Positions 24,108 to 30,000 of a stretch of 30,000 nucleotides of DNA are shown here, in pieces. Under the pieces are notes generated by a model that was given only the letters and a program-made list of their open reading frames with translations, was not told the origin of the DNA and did no database searches. A program made the translations under genes and the position numbers. Every line of letters begins with the position of its first letter. Positions within the stretch are counted from its first letter, which is position 1. Source of the DNA: an uncultured Collinsella sp. (GTDB lineage: Bacteria; Actinomycetota; Coriobacteriia; Coriobacteriales; Coriobacteriaceae); NCBI GenBank assembly GCA_938045085.1, contig CALINZ010000002.1, positions 1 through 30,000 of the forward strand. The letters are read 5' to 3'.

Positions 24108-24361
24108 GTATTATGTCGCCAAATCCGCTGGCAGCTCCAACCGCCCAAACAACCACCCCGCCCATGCGCAAAACCGCGTCAGCGACCCAAGCGCCTATCC
24201 CGGCCGACCCCGCAGTCAATCAAAACCGCCCCAATAGCCACCGAGGCCGAGACCAACGCGTCTCGAACCCATCCGCACCGCAGCTTCTCGGCAAAACGCC
24301 ACAACGTCCATACCCTGCGGTATCCTTGAGTCACTTGCACCTGCAGCACCAAGGAGCCGCC

Positions 24362-25048
24362 ATGCGCACCGAGCTCGATGTCCCCTTTTCGCACAAAGAA
24401 GAAGCCAAGGCGCTGGGCGCCAAATGGGACCGGACCAAGAAGATCTGGTATGTACCCAGCGGCGTCAACCCCGAGCCCTTTGCCGAGTGGCTGCCCGGTG
24501 TTGACCGATCCGACCCCTCAGCGCCGTATATATATCTAGTACTGGGCAAGCGCGAGTGCTGGAAGTGTCACAAAGAGACCTCGGTCGCGGCCTTCGGCAT
24601 TCCCTATCGAGCCGATAACGACGAGAGCATCGCCATCGCGCACGCGCCCAACGAAGCCGGGCACATTGCCATCGACACGGCCAACGCCAACGCACTCGCC
24701 ATCGTGCCCGCTCTTGGCTGCGTGCCGGGCGAGATCCGCGACTACCTTTATAAGCGCTGCGGCTACAAGCCCGTAGGCGCGCGAGCCTCCAAAGCCCCGT
24801 CGCTCGGCAACACGTGCACCAGTTGCGACGCGCTGCAAGGCAGCCGCTATCTGTTCGAGGAGCCCTCGTCCCCGTTTGCCCTCACTGCCATCAACAAGCT
24901 GCCGGCACTGGAGTTTATACGCGTCGAAGTTGCCGGCGTCTTTGGCGTCCCGGCCACGCGTACCGACTTTGACCAGGCGCTCTTTACCTGGGCACGCGAC
25001 CATCACGCCGAGTTCCACAGGCAACTCGGCGAGGGGGTTTATTTGTAG
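24362..25048 (+). CDS. DUF5710 domain-containing protein with Cys-pair zinc motifs
   Basis: This 228-residue protein of unknown function begins with a DUF5710 domain (residues 3-45), recognisable by LDVPFSHKEEAKALGAKWD followed by KIWYVPSG. This small domain is common in accessory and mobile-element proteins, sometimes next to toprim or DNA-processing domains. Two Cys-x2-Cys pairs follow, CWKC (about 67-70) and CTSC in the C-terminal half, suggesting a zinc site. The true start is ATG at 24362, with AAGGAG six bases upstream; the open frame extends upstream through the tRNA, but that part is not coding. It converges on the small zinc-ribbon gene. Confidence 0.75.
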   Translation: MRTELDVPFSHKEEAKALGAKWDRTKKIWYVPSGVNPEPFAEWLPGVDRSDPSAPYIYLVLGKRECWKCHKETSVAAFGIPYRADNDESIAIAHAPNEAGHIAIDTANANALAIVPALGCVPGEIRDYLYKRCGYKPVGARASKAPSLGNTCTSCDALQGSRYLFEEPSSPFALTAINKLPALEFIRVEVAGVFGVPATRTDFDQALFTWARDHHAEFHRQLGEGVYL

Positions 25049-25085
25049 AGGCAAAAGACACTCACAGCCAACTCCTCCGCATCAC

Positions 25086-25370
25086 CTATCCCTCGTCGCC
25101 GGCGTCGTACACGATATCGAGGCCACAAACAGGGCATTTCTCCGGATACACCGGCATATGAACGCCTGTCCGTTTTCTCACTTCGTCGCTGAGTCTGTCG
25201 CGCGCATCGATAAACCGAATGTCGAGACACGGTATTTGCGAGCCGCAGCAAGGGCAGGTGACGACAAACGACGCGCAATCAACCTCTACGCTCGGAAACA
25301 TATTGTTGTCTATAAGGGCACACGGCAGTTTTCCGTACTTCCCCATCGCAATATCGCCTCGCCAGCTCAT
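25086..25370 (-). CDS. Small zinc-ribbon hypothetical protein
   Basis: This is a 94-residue protein I do not recognise. It contains CPCC in its middle and CPVC near its C-terminus, probably binding one zinc in a ribbon fold, separated by a stretch of about 40 residues. The start chosen is ATG at 25370 (MSWRGDIAMGK) because GAGGGGAG sits just upstream; an upstream in-frame start at 25442 lacks such a site. It lies 123 bases downstream of the HNH endonuclease gene on the same strand, so the two may be co-transcribed. Confidence 0.6.
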   Translation of the reverse strand: MSWRGDIAMGKYGKLPCALIDNNMFPSVEVDCASFVVTCPCCGSQIPCLDIRFIDARDRLSDEVRKRTGVHMPVYPEKCPVCGLDIVYDAGDEG

Positions 25371-25492
25371 ATACGCTCCCCTCTCGCTATACAAATCAGG
25401 AAGAGCATGCACCGGCGGGCGTGCGCGAGATCGCATCGCCACGCGATCCGATCAAACAACACGATCGTCAAAGAATGCCAAAGCCAAATACG

Positions 25493-26575
25493 CTAATACG
25501 GCAGAAGCCCCGCCTTTTCACGCTTCTTTTCCGAGCGATCGAACTCAATGCGATGGGCCTCAAGAAACACCGTATCGGGTCGCCACTGACGCTCATCCGG
25601 CTGCCTTAGCGTCGCACCCGCAAAGGAAGCGTAGTCGGTCTTATCCAGCAGGTACGATCCGCACAGCCGATATTCGCCGCAAACAGGCTCAAACGAAATC
25701 AGGTGAGCATCAAATAGGGAATGAAGATCGCGCCGAAGCAGAATACCGTTGCTGGCAACCTGCGATTTGGGTCCCGAGTAATTCTCGATATGTGCAGCCT
25801 CCAGAGCCTCGCTGACGCCGCAGTCCGACACCGCGCAACGGCCATCATAGGCGGCAACGAGCTGCTTGCGGAACCATTGCTGCCCCAATCGCTCGCGCCT
25901 TAACGCATAGCGGACCTTTTCGTCGTCGGTCGCACCCTGTCCGGCAAACTCAATATCGACGGGTATGTGCTTCAGATAACTCATGTCGGGCGCAAAACGA
26001 GGGTCCGGTCCGCCTTTATGAACAGGACCGTGCAGAACAAACCATCCATTTTCGGGCTCGAACCGCTCAACAAACGCAAGGCCGAGCACCTTATAGCCCA
26101 CCTCGGTTGCAAATATGACTCCGACTGGGACGCCACATTCCATGCAGTTGAGCATTTTACGGTTGTAATTCTGGTCTCGAGAACCAACGGCTCCTGGCGC
26201 TTGGACCGAATACTTAATGACCCACGTACCGTCATCCAAATAGAGCGGAGGCACATCGGTGTAGAAGCTCTTTTTAGAGTTATGGACCGAAAGCGCAAAG
26301 ATCTTATTGGGATCTTGCTTCACCCGATCCTGGCCCGGCCAGAAGATCCCTGAATCCCGCGTTACGGGAAAGAAGTCCGAGCCAATTCTCAAACGGTACT
26401 GATACTGAGGACTATCTTCCTTGGTGTGGTGCGGAAGGCTGGTCCAAACGCCGCCGCGCTGTTCCTCACCCAGAAACCACTCCCATGCCTCAACGTATTC
26501 GGAAGGCACGAGACTGCAGGCGCGGTCATAGCTTGGTCCATCCATCAACGGAACAGCAAGGTCAATGTCGTTCAT
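25493..26575 (-). CDS. HNH_2-type endonuclease, possibly modification-dependent
   Basis: The protein has 360 residues. The C-terminal HNH nuclease domain (about 225-305) shows C-x4-C, LEAAHIENYS (H262), SNGILLRRDLHSLFD (N276, H285), matching HNH_2-type restriction nucleases. The N-terminal 200 residues are not clearly assignable. The segment WVIKYSVQAP...RKMLNCMECGVPVGVIFA...LGLAFVERF resembles SRA-like base-recognition domains placed before HNH in type IV-like restriction enzymes. If so, it would cut DNA carrying modified bases and defend against phage; this is inference. ATG at 26575 (MNDIDLAVPLM) is preferred, with AGGT seven bases upstream; a GTG three codons earlier is possible. No methyltransferase is adjacent, as expected for a modification-dependent enzyme. 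Confidence 0.75.
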   Translation of the reverse strand: MNDIDLAVPLMDGPSYDRACSLVPSEYVEAWEWFLGEEQRGGVWTSLPHHTKEDSPQYQYRLRIGSDFFPVTRDSGIFWPGQDRVKQDPNKIFALSVHNSKKSFYTDVPPLYLDDGTWVIKYSVQAPGAVGSRDQNYNRKMLNCMECGVPVGVIFATEVGYKVLGLAFVERFEPENGWFVLHGPVHKGGPDPRFAPDMSYLKHIPVDIEFAGQGATDDEKVRYALRRERLGQQWFRKQLVAAYDGRCAVSDCGVSEALEAAHIENYSGPKSQVASNGILLRRDLHSLFDAHLISFEPVCGEYRLCGSYLLDKTDYASFAGATLRQPDERQWRPDTVFLEAHRIEFDRSEKKREKAGLLPY

Positions 26576-26727
26576 CGCCAGCACCTACAACCATACGAAC
26601 GCGAGTCATGCCCCTCAATAATATGGCCGAGAGTCAATTATTACGAGATCTCATTCCGCGATCGGCACATCGTTGATGCTCTCGGTTTGCCGCTGGCGCG
26701 CTTGTACCCCGCTACCCCACTTCCCTG

Positions 26728-26733
26728 TATACT
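26728..26733 (+). promoter_or_regulatory. Possible -10 box upstream of the 26791 gene
   Basis: TATACT lies 57 bases before the start codon. The nearest -35-like sequence, TTGTAC, is 20 bases away, which is too far for a strong promoter. Confidence 0.3.
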
Positions 26734-26790
26734 GATGTAGCACGTGTTTCATCCGGGCTTGTTGGGCCGGGTCGTTCATGGGAGGTTCTT

Positions 26791-27282
26791 GTGGCTGTTT
26801 CGAATCCGCCTAAGGGAAGCGTTTCTTCTTCGTCCATCAAGCCGGTTACGCGCAAGGCCGTGCGTTGCCAGCGCGAGGTCGCTTGGCTTGTCACGCAGGC
26901 GGCGGGCAGGCTTGTGGCGACCACTCAGGACGTCAATGCGCCTACGCCGAGCTTTGTGTTAGCGGCGGCGCTGGATTTTGTGCGCCAATTGGAGGTTGCC
27001 GCGCAGGATGCCAACGGCCACCTCGACTACCAGAACGTTATGGCGCCCGACCTGCAAACGTTCTGCCACATGGCCAAGTTGCCTGCCGCGCCCAATGCGC
27101 TTTCGGACGCAGGCTACATGTTTACGCTCTCGGGCGCGGACCTTATCCGCGACATCTATGCATACTGCAGCGAGCTCGCCGAGCGCCACGTCTTTGACGC
27201 GGCAGAAGTCAAACCGGGAAATGTCATCAAGCTGGTTCTTAGGCTGTTCCTGATAGACGGGTTCGGGGCCATGCCGGCGTAA
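26791..27282 (+). CDS. Hypothetical protein
   Basis: This is a 163-residue protein that I do not recognise. The start is GTG at 26791, with GGGAGG five bases upstream. The first 20 residues are Ser/Pro/Lys-rich. The rest is predicted mostly alpha-helical (for example PSFVLAAALDFVRQLEVAAQ and DLIRDIYAYCSELAERH), with two cysteines and no signal peptide or membrane segment. Codon use is like the neighbouring genes, supporting real coding. It is divergent from the HNH gene and convergent with the AlbA_2 gene, so no operon partner hints at function. Confidence 0.7.
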   Translation: MAVSNPPKGSVSSSSIKPVTRKAVRCQREVAWLVTQAAGRLVATTQDVNAPTPSFVLAAALDFVRQLEVAAQDANGHLDYQNVMAPDLQTFCHMAKLPAAPNALSDAGYMFTLSGADLIRDIYAYCSELAERHVFDAAEVKPGNVIKLVLRLFLIDGFGAMPA

Positions 27283-27382
27283 GCCGAGTCTTTAGCATCA
27301 CCGTCGACTGGGCAACAACCGCTTTACCTTAATGGACGCCAATCGAGGGTCGATTATTGGGTCGCCTCGTCCACTAACGCAT

Positions 27383-28849
27383 CTATCCCACGCGCTCCGA
27401 CAGTCGATACTTGCGGTTGCGGCTCGTCGCCGGCGCCGTGGGCTCAAGCTCGCCTTGAGCAATGAGCGCGTTGACGCGCGACCTAACCTGGGAAATTGTG
27501 AGCCCTGTGTGCTCTGCCAGCTCGCGCGTCCCCAGCTCGCCGTAGTGTTTGAGTGCCGTCACAATTAAGCCCCCGCCATGATCGACCGGCTCGATCTTTG
27601 AACGGTAAAGTACGACCTTGAACCGATCGAATCCCGGGCAGAACAGGGGCCCGGCCAGACCATGCGCGCGCATGGCATCGATCATCATCGGGATGCCCGA
27701 GCCATTGCCCTCAGCCGGCGAACCTGCGCCATCCGGCAGCGGGACAATCGACATGAGCTTCACAAGCGTCGCGTTACGGCATCGGGAGCTGCCGTCAAAC
27801 AAGTTCTCGCGAGTCTTTCCCCCGTAAAGGCCGCCAGGATTTGTCACCTCGACACGATCATCAAAGACGTCGACGGCAATCGATTGTCCACAGAACCGAT
27901 CCCCGTATTCTCGATGGATTACGGCGTTGGCGATTGCCTCGCGCAGAACCTCCTCGGGAATCTCAAGCGAGTCGACACGCGAGACGCCTTGGACGGTCGA
28001 GGTTCGCCGCAAATTCTTGGCGACGGCTGCGACGGCATCCGAGATCATCTCGCCCAACGTTCCCTCACAGATTGTGCGGTCCATGAACCTCAGCGACCCC
28101 GCCGTGCCTTTCCGGGTCCCCGCATAGACAGCCATGTCGATAAAGAGCTTGGGATAAAACTGCTGAGGGTAGGTGCCCGCAACTAGGAGTCCAGCCTTGG
28201 TAACATTGCCCTGGGAATCAAGGAAATTTAGGCGCTCCAGCTTCGTTTGTTTGTCCGGCGCGCCGCGCATTGCCCGAGGCGTCAACGAGAAAGCCCGATC
28301 TATCGTACGGTCGACCAGCGCCTCGTCGAGATCGTCCGCGCCCGCGCCCGCCACCGCGTCGCGATCGCTCGGAGTCGCTCGACCGTATGACGCCAATGCG
28401 AGCACCTCGGTCGACGAAAGCGGGACATCTTTGTCATCGATGCGTTTGTAGCTGCCACCTTGAGCGCCCCGCTCTATGACATAACAAGGCTTGCTCGACG
28501 GGTCGAGCTCCTCAATCGTGATGACCAGAACCACGGTGCCCTGGAGCTCCACGCGCTCAATGGTGTATTTGGGCGGATTGGCCAGCTTTCCGCGACCGCC
28601 CGCATCACCCATGCCCGCCACGAATTGGTTGAGCACTTTCTCGGTCTCAAAGTTTGCAACTGGGACAAAACCCGCGCGCTCGCTCACTCCGAGCACGATG
28701 ATGCCGCCGGCGGTGTTTGCGAAAGCGCTGACCGTTTCCCATACGTCGCGGGAAAGCGTTGTGGCGCTCTCCTTGACCTCGACGTTAAGATCGTCCGAAC
28801 CCATGCGCCTTAAAGACTCGAGCAGACCGGTCAGTTCGTTTTCGTTCAT
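27383..28849 (-). CDS. AlbA_2 (Schlafen-type) ATP-binding protein with C-terminal winged helix
   Basis: The protein has 488 residues. An AlbA_2/Schlafen domain spans about 15-150, with VEVKES followed by FANTAGGIIVLGVSER. A GHKL-type ATPase region (about 285-400) shows LREAIANAVIHREYGD (N box), VFDDRVEVTNPGGL and GNGSGIPMM. The C-terminus (about 425-480) is a winged helix-turn-helix (LGTRELAEHTGLTISQVRSRVNAL). Such proteins are often labelled RecG-like or transcriptional regulators; no helicase motifs are present. The layout fits an ATP-dependent DNA-binding regulator, and some relatives occur in defence islands. ATG at 28849 follows AAAGGA by seven bases. The upstream DNA carries a dense TTATCTCTC repeat array, suggesting autoregulation (inference). 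Confidence 0.85.
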   Translation of the reverse strand: MNENELTGLLESLRRMGSDDLNVEVKESATTLSRDVWETVSAFANTAGGIIVLGVSERAGFVPVANFETEKVLNQFVAGMGDAGGRGKLANPPKYTIERVELQGTVVLVITIEELDPSSKPCYVIERGAQGGSYKRIDDKDVPLSSTEVLALASYGRATPSDRDAVAGAGADDLDEALVDRTIDRAFSLTPRAMRGAPDKQTKLERLNFLDSQGNVTKAGLLVAGTYPQQFYPKLFIDMAVYAGTRKGTAGSLRFMDRTICEGTLGEMISDAVAAVAKNLRRTSTVQGVSRVDSLEIPEEVLREAIANAVIHREYGDRFCGQSIAVDVFDDRVEVTNPGGLYGGKTRENLFDGSSRCRNATLVKLMSIVPLPDGAGSPAEGNGSGIPMMIDAMRAHGLAGPLFCPGFDRFKVVLYRSKIEPVDHGGGLIVTALKHYGELGTRELAEHTGLTISQVRSRVNALIAQGELEPTAPATSRNRKYRLSERVG

Positions 28850-28906
28850 CTGCACGTCCTTTCGCTCGGTTCTGCGAAGAATGCCGCGAATGAATTTCCT
28901 TCGTCT

Positions 28907-28975
28907 CTCAGTTATCTCTCGTAATTATCTCTCATCTTTCTGTTATCTCTCATATTAGAGATGAGTGAGAGATAA
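28907..28975. promoter_or_regulatory. TTATCTCTC operator-like array, block 1
   Basis: Exact TTATCTCTC copies lie at 28912-28920, 28925-28933 and 28943-28951, with an exact inverted copy GAGAGATAA at 28967-28975. An inner palindrome ATCTCT-CATATT-AGAGAT lies at 28945-28962. The block sits in the 5' leader of the AlbA_2 gene. Bases 28907-28956 are repeated almost exactly in block 2. Confidence 0.8.
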
Positions 28976-29000
28976 AAGATAAGATGTCTGCCATCTGTTT

Positions 29001-29030
29001 CATATAAACATGTTTTTGCTGGTAGAACAA
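29001..29030 (-). promoter_or_regulatory. Candidate promoter of the AlbA_2 gene
   Basis: On the minus strand TTGTTC (29030 to 29025) and TATATG (29006 to 29001) are 18 bases apart. They lie between the two repeat blocks, so block 1 would be just downstream of the transcription start and block 2 just upstream of the -35. Confidence 0.45.
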
Positions 29031-29071
29031 TCGGTATTGAGATAATACCATGATTGCTTGTCTCTTTGCTG

Positions 29072-29146
29072 CTCAGTTATCTCTCATATTTATCTCTCGT
29101 CTTTCTGTTATCTCTCGTATTCGTGACGAATGAGAGATGAGAGATG
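29072..29146. promoter_or_regulatory. TTATCTCTC operator-like array, block 2
   Basis: Exact TTATCTCTC copies lie at 29077-29085, 29090-29098 and 29108-29116, with the same 13- and 18-base offsets as block 1. Two tandem inverted partial copies (GAGAGAT) follow at 29132-29145. Bases 29072-29121 match block 1 at all but a few positions. The period between blocks is 165 bases. Confidence 0.8.
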
Positions 29147-29160
29147 TGCGGGCGGCGGAT

Positions 29161-29281
29161 GAGCGTGGATTTTGGACGGTCGGGAAATGAGGGTGGATAT
29201 TTGGACGGTATTTGGGCGTTTTGAGGCTGATTCCGTCCGAAAATCCACTCTCATTCGATAGGCGTCCAAGTTTCCACGCTC
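29161..29281. repeat. Four-copy nested palindrome (GAGnGTGGAnnTTnGGACG units)
   Basis: Two direct units lie at 29161-29179 and 29189-29208, and two inverted units at 29233-29252 and 29262-29281. The outer pair and inner pair can each form long stems, giving a large hairpin or cruciform centred near 29220. It lies between the AlbA_2 regulatory region and the M16 peptidase gene. It carries no T-tail and no convincing coding content. Confidence 0.8.
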
Positions 29282-29360
29282 GTGCGGCGGGCACGCGAGC
29301 CCTTCGCCCAATCCGCTGGCATCGTCTCCAGTTCGCCGCAGGGTCGCGGCCCCATATGGG

Positions 29361-29366
29361 TATACT
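29361..29366 (+). promoter_or_regulatory. Possible -10 box of the M16 peptidase gene
   Basis: TATACT lies 52 bases before the start codon. No clear -35 is seen at the right distance. Confidence 0.35.
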
Positions 29367-29418
29367 CTCGAGGATTCGACTCGATTCGCCCCCGCTGGGG
29401 CGTCAAAGGAGACTGCAT

Positions 29419-30000
29419 ATGCCCACCACCTCAACCGACCCGCGCGCCGCTGCTGCCGCGCTGCTGGTGCCCGGTACCACCTGCCACGGCTTTGCCGTCG
29501 AGCGCTGCGAGACCGTGCCCGAGCTCGACTCGGACGCCTACGTGCTGCGCCACATCGCCTCGGGCGCTCGCCTGCTGTACCTGGCGTGCGACGACGAAAA
29601 CAAGGCCTTTGCCATTGGCTTTAAGACGCCGCCGGCCGATTCCACCGGCGTGTTCCATATTCTTGAGCACTCGGTGCTGTGCGGATCGGCTAAGTTCCCC
29701 GTCAAGGAGCCGTTTGTCGATCTGATCAAGAGCTCCATGCAGACGTTTCTCAACGCCATGACCTACCCCGACAAGACCATCTACCCCGTTGCCACCACCA
29801 ACGAGCAGGATCTGTACAACCTGATGGACGTGTACCTGGACGCGGTGTTCAACCCGTGCATCTATACCAAGCCCACCATTTTTGAGCAGGAGGGCTGGCA
29901 CTACGAGCTGGACCTGCCGGAGAGCGTCGAGGGCGAGGGCGACGGCGGCTCCGCGAGCCTGCGCGAGGGCACGCTGCGCTATAACGGCGTGGTGTTCAAC
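29419..30000 (+). CDS. M16C insulinase-family (presequence protease-like) peptidase, 5' part
   Basis: The first 194 codons run off the right edge of the window. The inverted zinc motif HxxEH appears in FHILEHSVLCGS (about residues 87-98). It is followed by FLNAMTYPDKTIYP and VYLDAVFNP, all typical of the M16C/PreP branch of insulinase-like peptidases, which are usually close to 1000 residues and digest short unfolded peptides. The second conserved glutamate region (IFEQEGWHYEL) is present too. ATG at 29419 follows AAAGGAG by seven bases. No signal peptide is seen, so it is probably cytoplasmic. Confidence 0.9.
   Translation, partial: MPTTSTDPRAAAAALLVPGTTCHGFAVERCETVPELDSDAYVLRHIASGARLLYLACDDENKAFAIGFKTPPADSTGVFHILEHSVLCGSAKFPVKEPFVDLIKSSMQTFLNAMTYPDKTIYPVATTNEQDLYNLMDVYLDAVFNPCIYTKPTIFEQEGWHYELDLPESVEGEGDGGSASLREGTLRYNGVVFN

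Noticed and set aside
23876..24361. N-terminal 162 codons of the open frame containing the DUF5710 protein
   Set aside because: This part reads through the tRNA-Val gene and its terminator; the ATG at 24362 with AAGGAG upstream begins exactly at the DUF5710 domain.
24108..24361. Possible decayed gene on the minus strand between DUF5710 and the tRNA
   Set aside because: Short fragments in different frames look protein-like, but stops interrupt all of them and no family is recognisable.
28912..29116. DnaA boxes (TTATCCACA-like) forming a replication origin
   Set aside because: TTATCTCTC differs from the DnaA consensus at three of nine positions in every copy, and no dnaA, dnaN or gyrB gene is nearby.
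28907..29146. CRISPR array or plasmid-type iterons
   Set aside because: The 9-bp units are too short and too irregularly spaced for CRISPR, there is no cas gene, and no replication initiator gene is adjacent. The position over a promoter fits an operator better.
29159..29224. A 21-codon open frame (ATG to TGA) within the nested palindrome
   Set aside because: It has no ribosome binding site, and its sequence is explained by the repeat units themselves.

Overview
The window is bacterial chromosome of high G+C content. It has frequent GTG/TTG starts, strong GGAGG-type ribosome binding sites and short ATGA-type overlaps. Gene content (Tad pilus genes, a T-box-controlled pheST operon, a DUF4012 protein, a large Ca-type P-ATPase, GlmM) and protein style suggest an anaerobic gut actinobacterium of the Coriobacteriia, most like Collinsella. 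That placement is a judgement from familiarity and no search was run.

Layout. (1) 1-2345, minus strand: part of a Flp/Tad pilus operon, cpaB - cpaE - start of a cpaF-like gene running off the left edge. (2) 2598-6743, minus: rsgA (ribosome assembly GTPase) and a calcium-type P-type ATPase, with a tandemly duplicated terminator segment and a long hairpin between them. (3) 7185-8645, plus: pyruvate kinase with a 441-base upstream region and a strong terminator. (4) 8848-9696, minus: a zinc-dependent phospholipase C-like protein. (5) 9776-12490, minus: a three-gene ECF metal transporter (CbiM/NikM with a fused C-terminal part, CbiQ, CbiO). A perfect GTGTTAC-N14-GTAACAC palindrome over its promoter points to nickel and NikR-type control. 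(6) 12736-16835, minus: Phe T-box leader - pheS - pheT. (7) 16955-18538, plus: M32 carboxypeptidase. (8) 18805-23704, minus: glmM, a DUF4012 membrane-anchored protein and an EamA-type transporter. (9) 23994-24068: tRNA-Val(GAC). (10) 24362-28849: an accessory-looking block with a DUF5710 protein, a small zinc-ribbon protein, an HNH_2 endonuclease, an unknown protein and an AlbA_2/Schlafen-type ATP-binding regulator-like protein. (11) 28850-29418: an unusually structured intergenic region. (12) 29419-end: start of an M16C presequence-protease-like peptidase.

Most genes are housekeeping. The most unusual sequence is 28907-29281. It holds two near-identical 50-bp blocks, each with three exact TTATCTCTC 9-mers at the same 13- and 18-bp offsets, plus inverted copies, on either side of a candidate promoter for the AlbA_2 gene. 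Next to it lies a separate four-copy nested palindrome. A second recurring theme is long (85-100 nt) imperfect hairpins lacking T-tails, placed just 3' of minus-strand genes (ATPase, pheS, glmM).
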